Shown piece by piece: positions 52,807 to 64,000 of a stretch of DNA of 64,000 bases (position 1 is the first letter of the stretch; every line of letters begins with the position of its first letter). The position numbers were made by a program, and so were the translations under genes. This stretch comes from Aquarana catesbeiana (taxonomy: Eukaryota; Chordata; Amphibia; Anura; Ranidae). A model generated the notes under the pieces. The model did not search any database. It was not told where the DNA came from and worked only from the letters and a program-made list of their open reading frames with translations. The DNA lies in contig NC_133324.1 in the NCBI RefSeq assembly GCF_042186555.1, forward strand, positions 73,398,189-73,462,188, read 5' to 3'.

Positions 52807-54376
52807 AAGTATCCCACAAAAGTGAGTACACACACCTCACATTTTTGTAAATATTTTATTATATCTTTTCATGTGATAACACTGAAGAAATGACACTTTG
52901 CTACAATGTAAAGTAGTGAGTGTACAGCTTGTATAACAGTGTAAATTTGCTGTCCCCTCAAAATAACTCAACACACAGCCATTAATGTCTAAACCAACAA
53001 AAGTGAGTACACCCCTAAGTGAAAATGTTGATATTGGGCCCAAAGTGTCAATATTTTGTGTGGCCACCATTATTTTCCAGCACTGCCTTAACCCTCTTGG
53101 GCATGGAGTTCACCAGAGCTTCACAGGTTGCCACTGGTGTCCTCTTCCACTCCTCCATGACGACATCACGGAGCTGGTGGATGTTAGAGACCTTGCGCTC
53201 CTCCACCTTCCATTTGAGGATTCCCACAGATGCTCAATAGGATTTAGGTCTGGAGACATGCTTGGCCAGTCCATCACCTTTACCCTCAGCTTCTTTAGCA
53301 AGGCAGTGGTCGTCTTGGAGGTGTGTTTGGGGTCGTTATCATGTTGAAATACTGCCCTGCGGCCCAGTCTCCGAAGGGAGGGGATCATGCTCTGCTTCAG
53401 TATGTCACAGTACATGTTGGTATTCATGGTTCCCTCAAGACCATGACACTCCTACCATCATGCATGGCTGTAGGCAAGACACACTTGTCTTTGTACTCCT
53501 CACCTGGTTACAGCCACACACGCTTAATACCATCTGAACCAAATATGTTTATCTTGGTCTCAGAGCACAGGACATGGTTCCAGTAATCCATGTCTTTAGT
53601 CTTCAGCAAACTGTTTGCAGGCTTTCTTGTGCATCATCTTTAGAAGAGGCTTCCTTCTGAGACGACAGCCATGCAGACCAATTTGATGCAGTGTGCGGCG
53701 TCTGGTCTGAGCACTGACAGGCTGACCCCCCACTCCTCTGCAGCAATGCTGGCAGCACTCATACGTCTATTTCCCAAAGAACCTCTAGATATGACGCTGA
53801 GCACGTGCACTCAACATCTTTGGTCGACCATGGTGAGGCCTGTTCTGAGTGAAACCTGTTCTGTTAAACCGCTGTATGGCCTTGGCCACCGTGCTGCAGC
53901 TCAGTTTCAGGGTCTTAGCAATCTTCTTATAGCCTAGGCCATCTTTATGTAGAGCAACAATTCTTATTCAGATCCTCAGAGAGTTCTTTGCCATGAGGTG
54001 CCATGTTGAACGTCCAGTGACCAGTATGAGAGAATGTGAGCAATAAAACCAAATTTAACACACCTGCTTCCCATTCACACATGAGACCTTGTAACATTAT
54101 CGAGTCACATGACACCAGGGAGGGAAAATGGCTAATTGGACCCAATTTGGACATTTCCATTTAGGGGTGTACTCACTTTTGTTACCAGCAGTTTAGACAT
54201 TAATGGATGTGTGTTGAGTTATTTTGAGGGGACAGCAAATTTACACTGTTATGCAAGCTGTACACTCACTACTTTACATTGTAGCAAAGTGTCATTTCTT
54301 CAGTGTTGTCATATGAAAAGATATAATAAAATATTTACAAAAATGTGAGGGGTGTACTCACTTTTGTGAGATACTG
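52807..54376 (-). mobile_element. Tc1-like transposon with IR/DR termini
   Basis: A 1,570-bp element flanked by TA (52805-52806 and 54377-54378). Terminal repeats are about 210 bp long and each contains two copies of a CAAAAGTGAGTACAC-type motif, at the outer and inner edges, the IR/DR arrangement known from Sleeping Beauty-like Tc1 elements, where each copy is a transposase binding site. Both ends are well preserved. Confidence 0.93.
53048..54004 (-). pseudogene. Tc1 transposase (IR/DR element), broken
   Basis: Minus strand, ATG at 54004 (MAPHGKELSEDLN) to a stop at 53048 after HTKY, about 318 codons, the expected length. Helix-turn-helix signals (DGLGYKKIAKTLKLSCSTVA) and the second and third catalytic motifs (FQHDNDPKHT, NPIEHLWE) are seen. 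The WSDETK motif reads CSETK, so the codon for the first catalytic aspartate appears to be deleted. Frameshifts occur near 53250 and upstream. It is inactive. Confidence 0.9.
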
Positions 54377-54378
54377 TA

Positions 54379-55222
54379 GCTAGAGAACTATCCACGTTGT
54401 GTTCTCCTGCTTAGCGTGGTCAGTTTTTAATGGTAAACCAGAGGGACTAGCAGGAACACCAGGGATTTCACACAAAGGAAGCAATACAAAGAGAACAGGA
54501 TACTTTCTCATACAAGTACATGTTACAGCAGGAACACATCAGGATAATGAATTGTTGGGGTAACAGACACGGGGTTGTAGAAAAGGCTCCATTACTTACC
54601 ATTTATCCCTTGATACATGCAACTGATCCCTAGCAGACTGGCATTCCTTCCTCCACATTACAGGGGTAATAGACCTGCAATGTATGTGATCTTGGCTAGG
54701 CTCCACCCACATTGGGCAGAGCCAGCCAGCACAGGGGTGTAAGGTAAGTAATTGAGCTTCTTCTGCAGCCCCCTAGACTTAATTTAAAGTATGTCATCTT
54801 TAAAAATTGTGCATTTGTTACTTTTTCCTACAGAAGCCTGCAAAGCATTGCACCCGGGATCAGCAGATTGCAGAAGCAATGTCAGGCTCCAGGACACTCT
54901 CCCTTCAGCTTTCTGCCCACACCTCTGTATGGGCTTTCAGGTAGAAAGCTGGAGGAAGTGTTGGCGGCAGACAGGACTTGTACTTTATTCATTTACAGAT
55001 CCCTGTGAATGAATGGCATGTCTGTATGGGTGGAGCCTTGAAAAGTCACAACAGTTTTAAGTGTGACAGTGGGAGCGGGGGACATTTGTCACCAAAACAG
55101 ATCTCCTGTGGTAGAAGATTATAGGCTTATAGAGAGGGCTTATAGAGAGGTTAACTCTCCTTAGTGGGGTCACAGACCTCTACAAAAACTTAATAGAGGT
55201 TATAACTGTTCCCTACTAAGGA
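54379..55222. other. No gene recognised
   Basis: Contains 'gggcggagcctagcc'-like hints of repeats but no boundaries. No supported coding sequence. Confidence 0.4.
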
Positions 55223-55465
55223 GGAGCTAAGGTTCGGGACAAAGTCAGTTTGGCAGCCACGTGTAACAAAGGGGGTGGGAATGCTGGTGACATCATTGAC
55301 CTAATATGGCCAAGTTCCTACAGTGTCATTGACTAAATATGGCCATTTGGCCATATTGGGTCAATGATGTCACCAACGTCTCCAGTCCTTTGTTAGTGGC
55401 TGCTGTCTCGGGGCCTGCTGTCATGTGACAGTTCCCATCAAACTCAGTTGGGCCAAACCTTAGCT
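55223..55465. mobile_element. Foldback MITE
   Basis: AGCTAAGGTTCGGGAC at 55223 and CCAAACCTTAGCT at 55465 are outer inverted repeats. Inner arms 55264-55313 and 55346-55405 share AATATGGCCA, TGGTGACATCATTGA and ACAAAGG in inverse order. The whole can form one long hairpin. Confidence 0.6.
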
Positions 55466-56029
55466 TATCCTTATTTCCTAGCCTATCCAAAACTAAAATG
55501 AAAAAAATTGATTATTCATACACTAAGGAGATATGACATTGACTTAACACTCCCACTACATGCACAATAAATGGTTTGTGCTCAAAGAACAGGAAACAAC
55601 TGGCACCAGACACACATAGATTTACCCAACGTGTGCAGATCACTGATCTTCACTGACAATACTCATCACTTGTAGATATATGAGCACCTAAAAACAGTAG
55701 ATCATCTACCTATACAACTGATTTTGGGTGGATCATTTTATTCTCATGGTACAGATAGTTTCTGCAGGTATTTACAGACAATACTGATCCATTCACATAG
55801 CCCCAAATGGGCTTGCAATTTACCATAACTACCATAGCCATGTAGGCCCACAGTAGGACCAATTTGGGTGGAAGACAACCTGTTCAGCGAAAAGCCACAG
55901 ATCTATTATAAAAGTATTGTAGGTTGGAATACATCCAAAACCAAACACATAAAAGGTCCTTCTAGTTTACTCTAATCAGCTTGCTGAAGAAGAGTGAGAA
56001 TGGGATATGGTAATTTATGGCCAGATATA

Positions 56030-56471
56030 AGCCTCGCACACACAATGCGATTGTTGGCAGGGGATTGTTTGTTGACAGACCGTTGTCCTAAAATCTTACC
56101 GTTAGTACGCCCCTTTTGAAAATTGTTGTCCAACTTTTGGCCAACAAATGTTGGATGACAGGCTAGTAAATGTTCGGCGGACAACGGTTTGACGCCAGAT
56201 TTTCGTATGGTCAGTACACAAATCCGTCACACAAAAGTCGAAAGTACAAACACGCATGCTCGGAATCAATGCTCACCAAACACGAAATTAACAGAAGGGG
56301 CCCAAAGGGTGGCGCTCAAGAGCTGAAATTCTTCGTAGTACGTCACTACGTTTGTGTTTGTGGCACGACAATTGTGTACCGTTAGTATGCAAGACAAGAT
56401 CCTGGCACACGCTGTTTTGACAAAAATCAGATGCCCGAGTTGGCCAACAATCGTCCTGTGTGTACGAGGCT
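56030..56471 (+). mobile_element. MITE with AGCCTCG ends, copy 1
   Basis: Ends AGCCTCGCACACACAATGCG and the complement of GTGTACGAGGCT are inverted repeats; ATA flanks both sides (56027-56029 and 56472-56474). The whole element is an inverted copy of 58513-58950, including GGGGCCCAAAGGGTGGCGCT and TCGTATGGTCAGTACAC blocks. Confidence 0.7.
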
Positions 56472-56474
56472 ATA

Positions 56475-57360
56475 GTCTACTTTTTTTTCTCTTCTCTCTT
56501 TCTCATGCTCACTCACTCTTTCCTCTTTTTTATATTTTTCTAGCTATCTTTACATCATTCTGTTAAAATTAGGCAGTTTTCTCCCACCTATAGAGCAGTC
56601 TCGGAAGCTTTCCCGTTTTGGGATCCCGCCCTGAAATGATACTATAACATGACTAGCCTGTTAACATAAGGAGATGTTTTCTTTTTTTGGTCCCGGTTAA
56701 TATTACGGTTGATTAGTGTCAGGTCTCTTCTTTTTGTTGAGTGATTGCTGTCCTCTTATATGACCTTTTTGACACAACTTTGCTGTAATCGTAACTTAAT
56801 GTCATTGTATATTTCCTATTTTGCATGTGTATGTATAATTGAAAGCTGCCTCCCCTACTTTCTTTAAAAATGTGAAAAACTAAATTGAACAAATGTTCAA
56901 AAAAACACATTTTTTGAACAAAAAAGTCTCTGTTTTTACCCTAAAATTCTGAAACACTTCAAATAGGCTTTTTGTGCTGATGAAATAAAATGAGTGCTAG
57001 GGAAATTTGTATTATTCTGTGGTTTGCCCTGCCCATGTGCACTTTTCCTTTTGTTAGATTATAAATTGTCTTGAGCGCTTACCATTGTTGCCTAACCTGT
57101 AGGATTAGGCCATATGGTCTGCTGTCCATCTACTAGGACTGTCACCGGGAGCTATCTATATACGCTCCTTTTGTTCATCATTGTTTTCTCACTGCACCTG
57201 TCTTGTCATTTGACTGTTTACATTTTTTCTCAGATGTTTGCCTTCATTTATGTACAAAACTATACAAGTATCTGTATATGTTGTGCTCGTGCTGCGCCTA
57301 AAGTTTTTCCACATCCTCTTTCACTCTATTGTGTGCATTACAAAACAAATTAAGCTTCTT
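56475..57360. other. No gene recognised; possible LINE 3' end near 56500-56915
   Basis: Sequence such as 'tttaaaaatgtgaaaaactaaattg' resembles L1-type 3' ends, but there is no tail or target duplication. Nothing else recognised. Confidence 0.3.
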
Positions 57361-57364
57361 TTAA

Positions 57365-58471
57365 CCACTTGCTTACTGGGCACCAATTTTCAGCTTGCAG
57401 CGCTGTCACTCTTTGAATGACAATTGCGCGGTCATGCTACAGTTTATCCAAATGAAATTTTTATCATTTTTTTCACACAGATATAGCTTTCTTTTGGTGG
57501 TATTTAATTGCTGCTGGGTTTTTTAATTTTTTTGCTAAATAAAACAAAAAGGGACCGAAATTTTGAAAAAAAAAAAAAAAAACTTTCATAGTTTGTTTAT
57601 AAAATTTTGAAAACAGGTCATTTTTCTCCTTTACTGATGTGCGCTGATGAGGCTGCACTTATGGGCACTGATAGGCACTGATAAGGTGGCACTGATAAGC
57701 ACTGATGAGGCAGCACTGATGGTTGGCACTGATAGGTGGCACTGATGGGCACTGATCACTGATGGGTGGTACTGATGGGCACTGGTAGGAACTGGTAGGT
57801 GACACTGATAGGCAGCACTGATCTGTGGCACTTATTATTAGACACTGATGGGTATTAATTGGCAGCACTGGTGGGCATTGATGGGTGGCACTGTTGGCAC
57901 TGGTAGGTGGCACTGATGGGTAATGATAGGTGGCACTGGTAGGTGGCACAGTGGGCACTGGCAGGTGACACTGGTGGGCACAGCCGCGGCTTTCTGAGTG
58001 AGAGACCGATGTCCCTCTGACAGAAGCCGGTGATCGGCTTTTTTCTCCCCAAAAAGACAAACAAAGGCGCCTCTAAGTGCAGAAGAAAAACAAGTTCATG
58101 ATAGGTGGTAATGATAGGTGGCACTGGTAGGTGGCACAGTGGGCACTGGCAGGTGACACTGGTGGGCACAGCCGCGGCTTTCTGAGTGAGAGACCGATGT
58201 CCCGGTGATCGGCTTTTTTCTCCCCTCACGCTGATAGCGAGGGAAAAAAATTACCGATTACCGAGCTTCTGTTTACATCACGTGATCAGCCATCATTGGC
58301 TGACAGCTGATCACGTGCTAAGGGGCCGGGATCAACCCCTTACTCGGATTTGTGATCAGCCGAGTCTCATAGACTCGTTGATCACAGAGCGTGCAGCGCG
58401 GAAGGACGCCCTCCCGGCAATTAAGGCTCGCGCTGCAGCCGTCTTTCGGCTATAGCGAGGGCGGCAAGTAG
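57365..58471. mobile_element. TTAA-flanked element with internal GGCACTGAT minisatellite
   Basis: Flanked by TTAA at 57361-57364 and 58472-58475. Ends CCACTTGC and GCAAGTAG are short inverted repeats. Between 57650 and 57975 lies a degenerate tandem repeat of GGCACTGATRGGTGGCACTG type. The piece 57890-58030 is repeated at about 58100-58215 in tandem ('ggtaggtggcacagtgggcac' to 'gagagaccgatgtcc'). High-copy frog-type repeat by recognition. Non-coding. Confidence 0.65.
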
Positions 58472-58512
58472 TTAAACAAACAAGTGGATACAAACAAAAC
58501 AAAAAACCCCTA

Positions 58513-58950
58513 AGCCTCGTACACACGGTACGATTGTTGGCCTACCGAGCGTCTGATTTTTGTCAAAAGGGCGTGTGCCAGGATCTTGTCTTGCATACCA
58601 ACGGTACACAATTTTCGTGCCACAAACACAAACGTAGTGACATACTACAAGGAATTTCAGCTCTTGAGCACCACCCTTTGGGCCCCTTCTGCTAATTTTG
58701 TGTTTGGTGAGCATTGATTTCGAGCATGCGGGTTTGTACTTTTGACTTTTGTGTGACGGATTTGTGTACTGACCATACGAAAATCTGACGTCAAACCGTT
58801 GTCCGACGAAAATTTACTAGCCTGTCATCCAACATTTGTTGGCCAAAAATTGGACAATAATTGTCAAAAGGAGCTTACTAATGGTAAGATTTTAGGACAA
58901 CAGTCTGTCAACAGACAATCCCCTGCCAACAACCGTCCGTGTGTGAGGCT
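58513..58950 (-). mobile_element. MITE with AGCCTCG ends, copy 2 (inverted)
   Basis: AGCCTCGTACACACGGTACG to GTCCGTGTGTGAGGCT; flanks CTA and TTA. It is the reverse-complement relative of 56030-56471 with about one difference per ten bases. Confidence 0.7.
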
Positions 58951-59289
58951 TTAGACTTCACATTCGATTCTCTGCAGATTTTTGTCTTTAGATTTACCAA
59001 AACTACATGTGCAAGGGCCTGTCTGATTGTATACAAATTGAAACTCCTAAGGTTTGACCTCATATTATATGGTTTTGGTAAATCTGAAGACAAAAATCTG
59101 CAGAAAATCTAATAGTGTGTATGGGGTCTATAAGTCGATCTGTTACGAAAAGTGAGAAGACCTCAATCAGTAATAGGTACCTCAATGAGAGCCTTCCCTT
59201 CCTCAGAAGAGGTAAACATGTTCCATAATGGTCCAAGCGTACGTGTAAACATCTAGTTTCTGCCGCGCGGTCAAAACCAGGAAGGTTCA

Positions 59290-60450
59290 GATCCTCAACC
59301 TTCCTCAACCAAAGCCCAATTGTTGGAGGCTGTGTCTACTTCCAGGTAAGGGGGATGCAAGATTTGGCCGCATTCAGAAGGTGTCGGATAATAGATTTCT
59401 TGTAGACCTTGGGTGGGATTGTTGAAGCGCGCAATAAGAAAAACGCCTGATCCTTGGGACCTTGTAATCAGTACATTTTTGTATAATCGTGTGAACCTCT
59501 TTCCAGAAATCACTCAACTTAGTGCAGGACCAGAAGATATGTAGCAGCAACCCAAGCTCCTCCTGACATCTCCAACACAGAGCAGAAGTGGTCGGGTAGT
59601 ATCTATGAAGTAGAGATGGGGTGCGGTACCATCTAGGGTGGATCTTGTATTTGGTTTCTTGCACGTTCATGCAGATTGAGGATGGCAAGGCAAATTTGGG
59701 TTATGTTGGAATGTTGCGTCCTCGAGAACTATCTACCCAGGTCAGATTCCCACTTCATCAGGTAAGGGGGCAAGAAGTCTTCAGATGGTGTAACTAAAAG
59801 GGTGTACATTGCCGAGAGAGCATGAGGTAATGTGCCACTTTCAGATAAGTACTCTTCAAGGGTTGTCAAGTTGCAGCAACAATTGTCAGGGGCAGGAAGC
59901 GTCTGTAGAAAATGGTGTAATTGCAGAGCTCTGCATATATCTAAATGGAAAGGGCCATTATGGTCCATCAGGGATTGTAATGAGGGCCAAGCCCCCGATG
60001 TTGCAAACTGTGAGGTTTGAAAGTGCCCTGACTCAATCAGCGAGCTAAAAGATCCCTCCCGAAGACCTGGAGTGAAACGGGGGTTACCCAGTATAAGAGA
60101 CAGTGGAGATTCTAAGGAGGACAACTTATCCATAGAGATAAGTTGAAAACACAGGCAGGTCGTAGTTCCGATGAGTGAGTGATTTTTAAGAGAGGGGGCA
60201 GATCCTCAAAACACCAAGGTGATTGACTATATGTAATACCTGACTCTGGTCTTGCTCGATATGTGGCCAAAGTTTGATATCTCCGTGGCTGCACAAGTCA
60301 ATAAGGCGACCTAAGTGGGCTGCTTGGTAATATTTGTAAAGATCTGGGACCACCAAGCCCCTAAATTGTGGGAGGGACAACAAGGATCTCTTGATCCTCA
60401 GGTGTTTATGAGCCCAAACGAACCCGTTAAAGAGGGCGTGGACCTTTGTT
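59290..60450 (-). pseudogene. L1-type LINE ORF2, C-terminal fragment
   Basis: On the minus strand several frames in order give conserved L1 ORF2 C-terminal sequence: FNGFVWAHKHLRIKRSLLSLPQFRG then LVVPDLYKYYQAAHLGRLID (60260-60450), SPLSLILGNPRFTPGL (about 60060-60110), and KIHPRWYRTPSLLHRYYPTT with the cysteine motif CWRCQEELGLLLHIFWSC (59500-59650). The RT and endonuclease domains are absent, so it is 5'-truncated. Frameshifts break it into at least four frames. Confidence 0.85.
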
Positions 60451-61650
60451 CAATTCGTTATCCTTAGGGGGGTCAAATCAACTTTCCTTTTTGACCAAAG
60501 TGACAAAATAATTTGAAGGAGCAGGATGGAAAATTTTTCTCAACAGAACTCATTTTAAGCAGTGTACGGTTTGCTTTTGGGGATGTCTTTTCACTACAAA
60601 ATCTAGTGTTAAAAGCAAATGTTTTTTGAAGTACTTTCATCATTTTCATTCATCATGTCATCAAATGTACTGATGAGAATGTTCGTACGAACGTTTGTTC
60701 CAAAATTTACTGGACAACTTTAGTTGGGAACTCAGATATTTTAGAGTAAGGGTCTCCAAACTTTATAAAGAAAGGGACGGTTTACTGTCTTTCAGACTTT
60801 AGTGGGGCCAGACTGTGGGAAAAAACATGTCCGATCTTTGGTATTAGGGGGAGAAATAGTTGGTGTCAATGGAAAGGAATAGTCCCCCGTTGTTGGTGAC
60901 AGTGGTGTATTTTGGTTTTGTGCTGCCCTAGGCAAGACTAAAAACAGGTGCCCCCCCAACTAAACTTGTCCCACCCCAGCTGCTTTAAAATTGCTCACGC
61001 CCGTGCAACGGCGACAGACAATGTACATTTTACTATCCATAGAAGATGCTTTAAAAGCCTTTACAGGCTACCACTTTAGATTTACAGAGGAGGTCTGGTG
61101 CTAGAATAACTGCCCATGATATAATGTTCACGGTGATATCTCACATGTGTGGGATGATCGTCGTTTGCATGCATGCGGGACCGCCACATGCATTCGCCTT
61201 TACGTGCGAGCAGGGGAGGACGGGGGCACTTTTTTTTTTTTTCCTTTTTTTGCTGTCACAAGGAATGTAAACATCCTTGTGACAGCAATAGGCAATGACA
61301 GGTACTCTTTATTGAGAAATCTGGGATCTATAAGGCCCCGAATCTCTCCTCTCCACTTAAAAGCATATAAAACACCAAGGTCGGTGTTTTTGAATGCTTT
61401 CGATTTTTAAAAACTGGTGCCAATGATTTCCGAGTAAAGCGGAAGTGATGTTATGTCATCATTTCTGGTTTACTGTTAAGAACAGCCTAGCAAAGTGGAT
61501 CCTTATTACGTACGTAACATACGTTCGACTCGAACAGCGGCTGTTCGCCCGTTTACCGAAGAGCGAACATTACAGGGCATTCGCAGAAAATTTGAGTGCC
61601 GCAGAACGCCCCATAATTCACTGCAAGATCGCAGTGCATTTCTGTATGAA
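60451..61650. other. No gene recognised; decayed hAT MITE at 60747-60905
   Basis: AAGGGTCTCCAAACTTTATA at about 60747 and the following 'gggccagactgtggg' resemble the hAT MITE at 18198-18469, without the second end. Otherwise no feature; a T tract lies at 61230-61250. Confidence 0.45.
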
Positions 61651-61651
61651 G

Positions 61652-61692
61652 ATTGGCCAAAGCATGCACCTGACCTGCATGCTTTGGCCAAT
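61652..61692. repeat. Perfect 17-bp inverted repeat
   Basis: ATTGGCCAAAGCATGCA at 61652-61668 and its exact complement at 61676-61692, with a 7-base loop. A further ATTGGCCAAAGG follows at about 61711. It lies just upstream of the tandem leader of the hAT element. Confidence 0.9.
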
Positions 61693-61739
61693 CCCAGCGC
61701 CCTCTGCTAAGAGAGCCATAATTGGCCAAAGGCAGGGTG

Positions 61740-62660
61740 CACTTCTGGTGGTGTACACATTACACATTACACATACAATACAGTGCAGCCGTAGTACAGT
61801 TTCGACATCTTTTCTTGTGGTGTACACAGTATCTAATACAGTGTGTACAGTTTCTACTACACTTCTGGTGGTGTACACAGTATAAAATACAGTGCAGCTG
61901 TAGTACAGTTGCTAATACAGTGCAGGCGGTGTACACAGTATCTAGTACAGTGTCTACCACACTTCTGGTGGTGTACACAGTATAAAATACAGTGCATCCA
62001 TAGTACAGTTGCTAATACAGTGCAGGCGGTGTACACAGTATCTAATACAGTGTGTGCAGTTTCTACAGTACTACAGTTCTGGTGGTGTACACATTACAGT
62101 GCAGCCATAGTACAGTTTCTACTACTTTTCTGGTGGTGTACACAGTATCTAATACAGTGTGTACAGTTTCTACTACACTTTTGGTGGTGTACACAGTATA
62201 AAATACAGTGCAGCCATAGTACAGTTGCTAATACAGTGCAGGCGGTGTACGCAGTATCTAATACAGTGTGTACAGTGTCTACTACACTTCTGGTGGTGTA
62301 CACAGTATAAAATACAGTGCAGCCGTCGTACAATTTCTACTACTTTTCTGGTGGTGTACACAGTATCTAATACAGTGTGTACAGTTTCTACTACACTTCT
62401 GGTGATGTACACAGTATAAAATACAGTGCAGCCGTGGTACAGTTGCTAATACAGTGCATGCAGTGTACACAGTATCTAATACAGTTTGTACAGTGTCTAC
62501 TACACTTCTGGTGGTGTACACAGTATAAAATACAGTGCAGCCGTAGTACAGTTGCTAATACAATGCAGGCAATGTACACAGTATCTAATACAGTGTGTAC
62601 AGTTTCTACTACACTTCTGGTGGTGTACACAGTATCTAATACAGTATAGTGTGGTGTTGC
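61740..62660. repeat. Tandem repeat leader, GGTGGTGTACACAGTAT units
   Basis: The motif TGGTGTACACAGTAT followed alternately by CTAATACAGTGTGTACAGT or AAAATACAGTGCAGCCGTAG recurs about a dozen times with variable spacing (about 47 to 118 bp) in a higher-order pattern. The array stops about 18 bp before the ATG of a hAT transposase. Open frames through it have no stops on either strand because of the repeat and are not genes. Confidence 0.9.
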
Positions 62661-62677
62661 AAGACAAAATATACATC

Positions 62678-64000
62678 ATGTCCAGAAGGCCACCAAGGAG
62701 AGGCAGACGCTCACAGGCCACTAAAAGAGGACAAGCAACTTCTGTGTCTACAGTCAATAGCGCTGGTCGTGGACATGGTACATCCTCTGCAGGTTGCTGT
62801 GGGGCACACTTGTCCTTTTTTTCTGCTGCTGGCCATGTTATTGAGCCAGAACATGCAGAAGAGTTGGTGGAGTGGATAACAAAGCCGTCCTCATCCTCCT
62901 CATCCTCTGTCACCCTGGCTCAGAGTGGTTTGCCTTTCAATGCAGCTGCCAAAACGGCCTATTCCACTGGCTCCTTGTCCACAGTCACTCCTTCCATAGC
63001 CCCACCATCATGCACAGAGGAGTCCCCAGAATTATTCGACCACAGTATCGGGTACATGCTGCTGGAGGATGTTCAGCGATTTGAAGGCTCCGATGTTGGT
63101 TCCCAGGATGAGGAAGGGAGTAACGTGAGCTTAGAGAGAGGGGGTGCCCAAGAAGGACAAGAAACTGGCAGTCCTGTTCCCCCAGCTGCAGCATACTGCC
63201 AAGTTTTCTCCAGTGACAAGGAGGGAGGGGACGACGAGGTCACTGGCTGAAGAGAAGAGAGGAGAACTCTGAGGCAGGATGTCCTCTAGGGGGCAGCTTA
63301 AGGGCAGCCACCCTATTGCATCACACACCACAAAGCTCCGTAGGTGCAGGGCGCTGCTGACTCCCCACTGACTTTTAAAAGTTCCTTGGTGTGGGCCTTT
63401 TTGACAGGTGTGCAGCATATCGCATCGTTGCTGTTTGCAACCTATGTCTGAAGCGGATCAAGCGTGGCAACAACAGCAGCCGCTTGGGCACCACATGCTT
63501 GACCAGGCATATGATGACCTGCCTTGCAGTCCATTGGCAACAGCACTTGAAAGACCCACATTAAAGAAAAAGGCAGACTTCTCCTTGCTCCTCATCTAGG
63601 ATCTCCAACCCCACTAAACCTCCAGTCCTCTCAAAAACCTGCACTGAGAGGAATGAAGGTATAGCAATAGGCGTCCCAAGTACTTGCAGCCAGTCTGCTA
63701 GCAGTACACCACCATCTGATTTAAAAGGCAAATTTCCCTACCCCAGTTGATGAACGGTAAAAAGAAAGTTGGTCCCTGCCATCCACATGCTCAATGTCTG
63801 AATGCTAGCTTGGCCAAATTGCTATTACTGCAACTGCTGCCTTTTCAGCTGGTAGACTCTGCCCTTTTTGTGAATTTGTGGAATGTGTTGTACCTTAGTG
63901 GCAGGTTCCAAAATGCCATTTCTTTTCACGGAAGGCCATTCCGGCTCTCTACCGGCATGTGGAAGGCAATGTTTTGGCCTCGTTGGACAGGGCAGTCAAC
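62678..64000 (+). pseudogene. hAT transposase with BED zinc finger, broken; runs off the window
   Basis: ATG at 62678 opens a 190-codon frame, MSRRPPRRGRRSQATKRGQA, with a low-complexity serine tract and acidic C-terminal part, ending at 63250. In the next frame at about 63400-63525 lies a BED-type finger: FDRCAAYRIVAVCNLCLKRI with C-x2-C (63436, 63445), then H-x3-C (63508, 63520). A stop follows the finger. Further on, near 63840-63995, a hAT-like stretch QLLPFQLVD ... SRKAIPALYRHVE is visible across frames. The enzyme would cut and rejoin the element; the copy is interrupted by frameshifts and stops. The catalytic RNase H-like domain lies outside the window. Confidence 0.75.

Noticed and set aside
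61445..62660. Open frames rich in YTVSNTV-type repeats
   Set aside because: Produced by the TGTACACAGTAT tandem units on both strands; the hAT frame proper starts at the ATG at 62678.

Overview
The window looks like intergenic or intronic DNA from a large, repeat-rich vertebrate genome, most likely an amphibian and probably a ranoid frog. This is an inference: it rests on a near-complete DIRS retroelement, several vertebrate Tc1 families, TTAA-flanked MITEs of the T2/Kolobok type known from Xenopus, L2 and L1 LINE relics, and Penelope-type hammerhead ribozyme relics. Long homopolymers, (TA)n, (CA)n and minisatellites fill much of the rest. I found no intact host protein-coding gene. The only candidate host feature is a GC-rich block at 50160-50420 that reads like a promoter plus untranslated first exon on the minus strand.

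Layout. 1-8 kb: a Harbinger-type MITE, microsatellites with a hAT MITE inside, a decayed L2 LINE (4380-6330) and an inverted mariner relic. 8-20 kb: LTR-like and DIRS-like fragments, a 34-bp minisatellite, MITEs, and two hammerhead relics (15.6 and 17.4 kb). 20-25 kb: a solo LTR (21211-23591, target duplication CATG) split by a Tc1 element (21440-23086), then a second solo LTR (23736-24751, duplication ATAA). 24839-30496: a DIRS-type tyrosine-recombinase retroelement on the minus strand, with inverted terminal repeats, internal complementary region, Gag-like, RT/RNase H and recombinase reading frames. 31.9-32.3 kb: a 418-bp insertion with a 15-bp target duplication, built as a large palindrome whose arms each carry a hammerhead-like core. 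32.4-36 kb: a Tc1 fragment split by a MITE, then an almost perfect 28-copy 31-bp tandem array. 36-44 kb: nested MITEs and a 5'-truncated LINE insertion. 44.6-46.5 kb: two adjacent Tc1 elements. 48-50 kb: a degenerate tandem array. 51-54.4 kb: abutting MITEs and another Tc1. 55-61 kb: MITEs and an L1 ORF2 fragment. 61.7-64 kb: a tandem-repeat leader and a broken BED-finger hAT transposase gene that runs off the window.

How the parts relate: almost everything is mobile DNA, and much of it is nested, so relative ages can be read. The Tc1 copy in the CATG-flanked LTR is younger than that LTR, and the MITE at 32731-33500 is younger than its Tc1 host. The DIRS element carries all functional domains but has two frameshifts. 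All Tc1, L2, L1 and hAT transposase/ORF copies are broken, so any present mobility would need enzymes from elsewhere. Family names are from recognition of motifs, termini and target duplications, without database searches.
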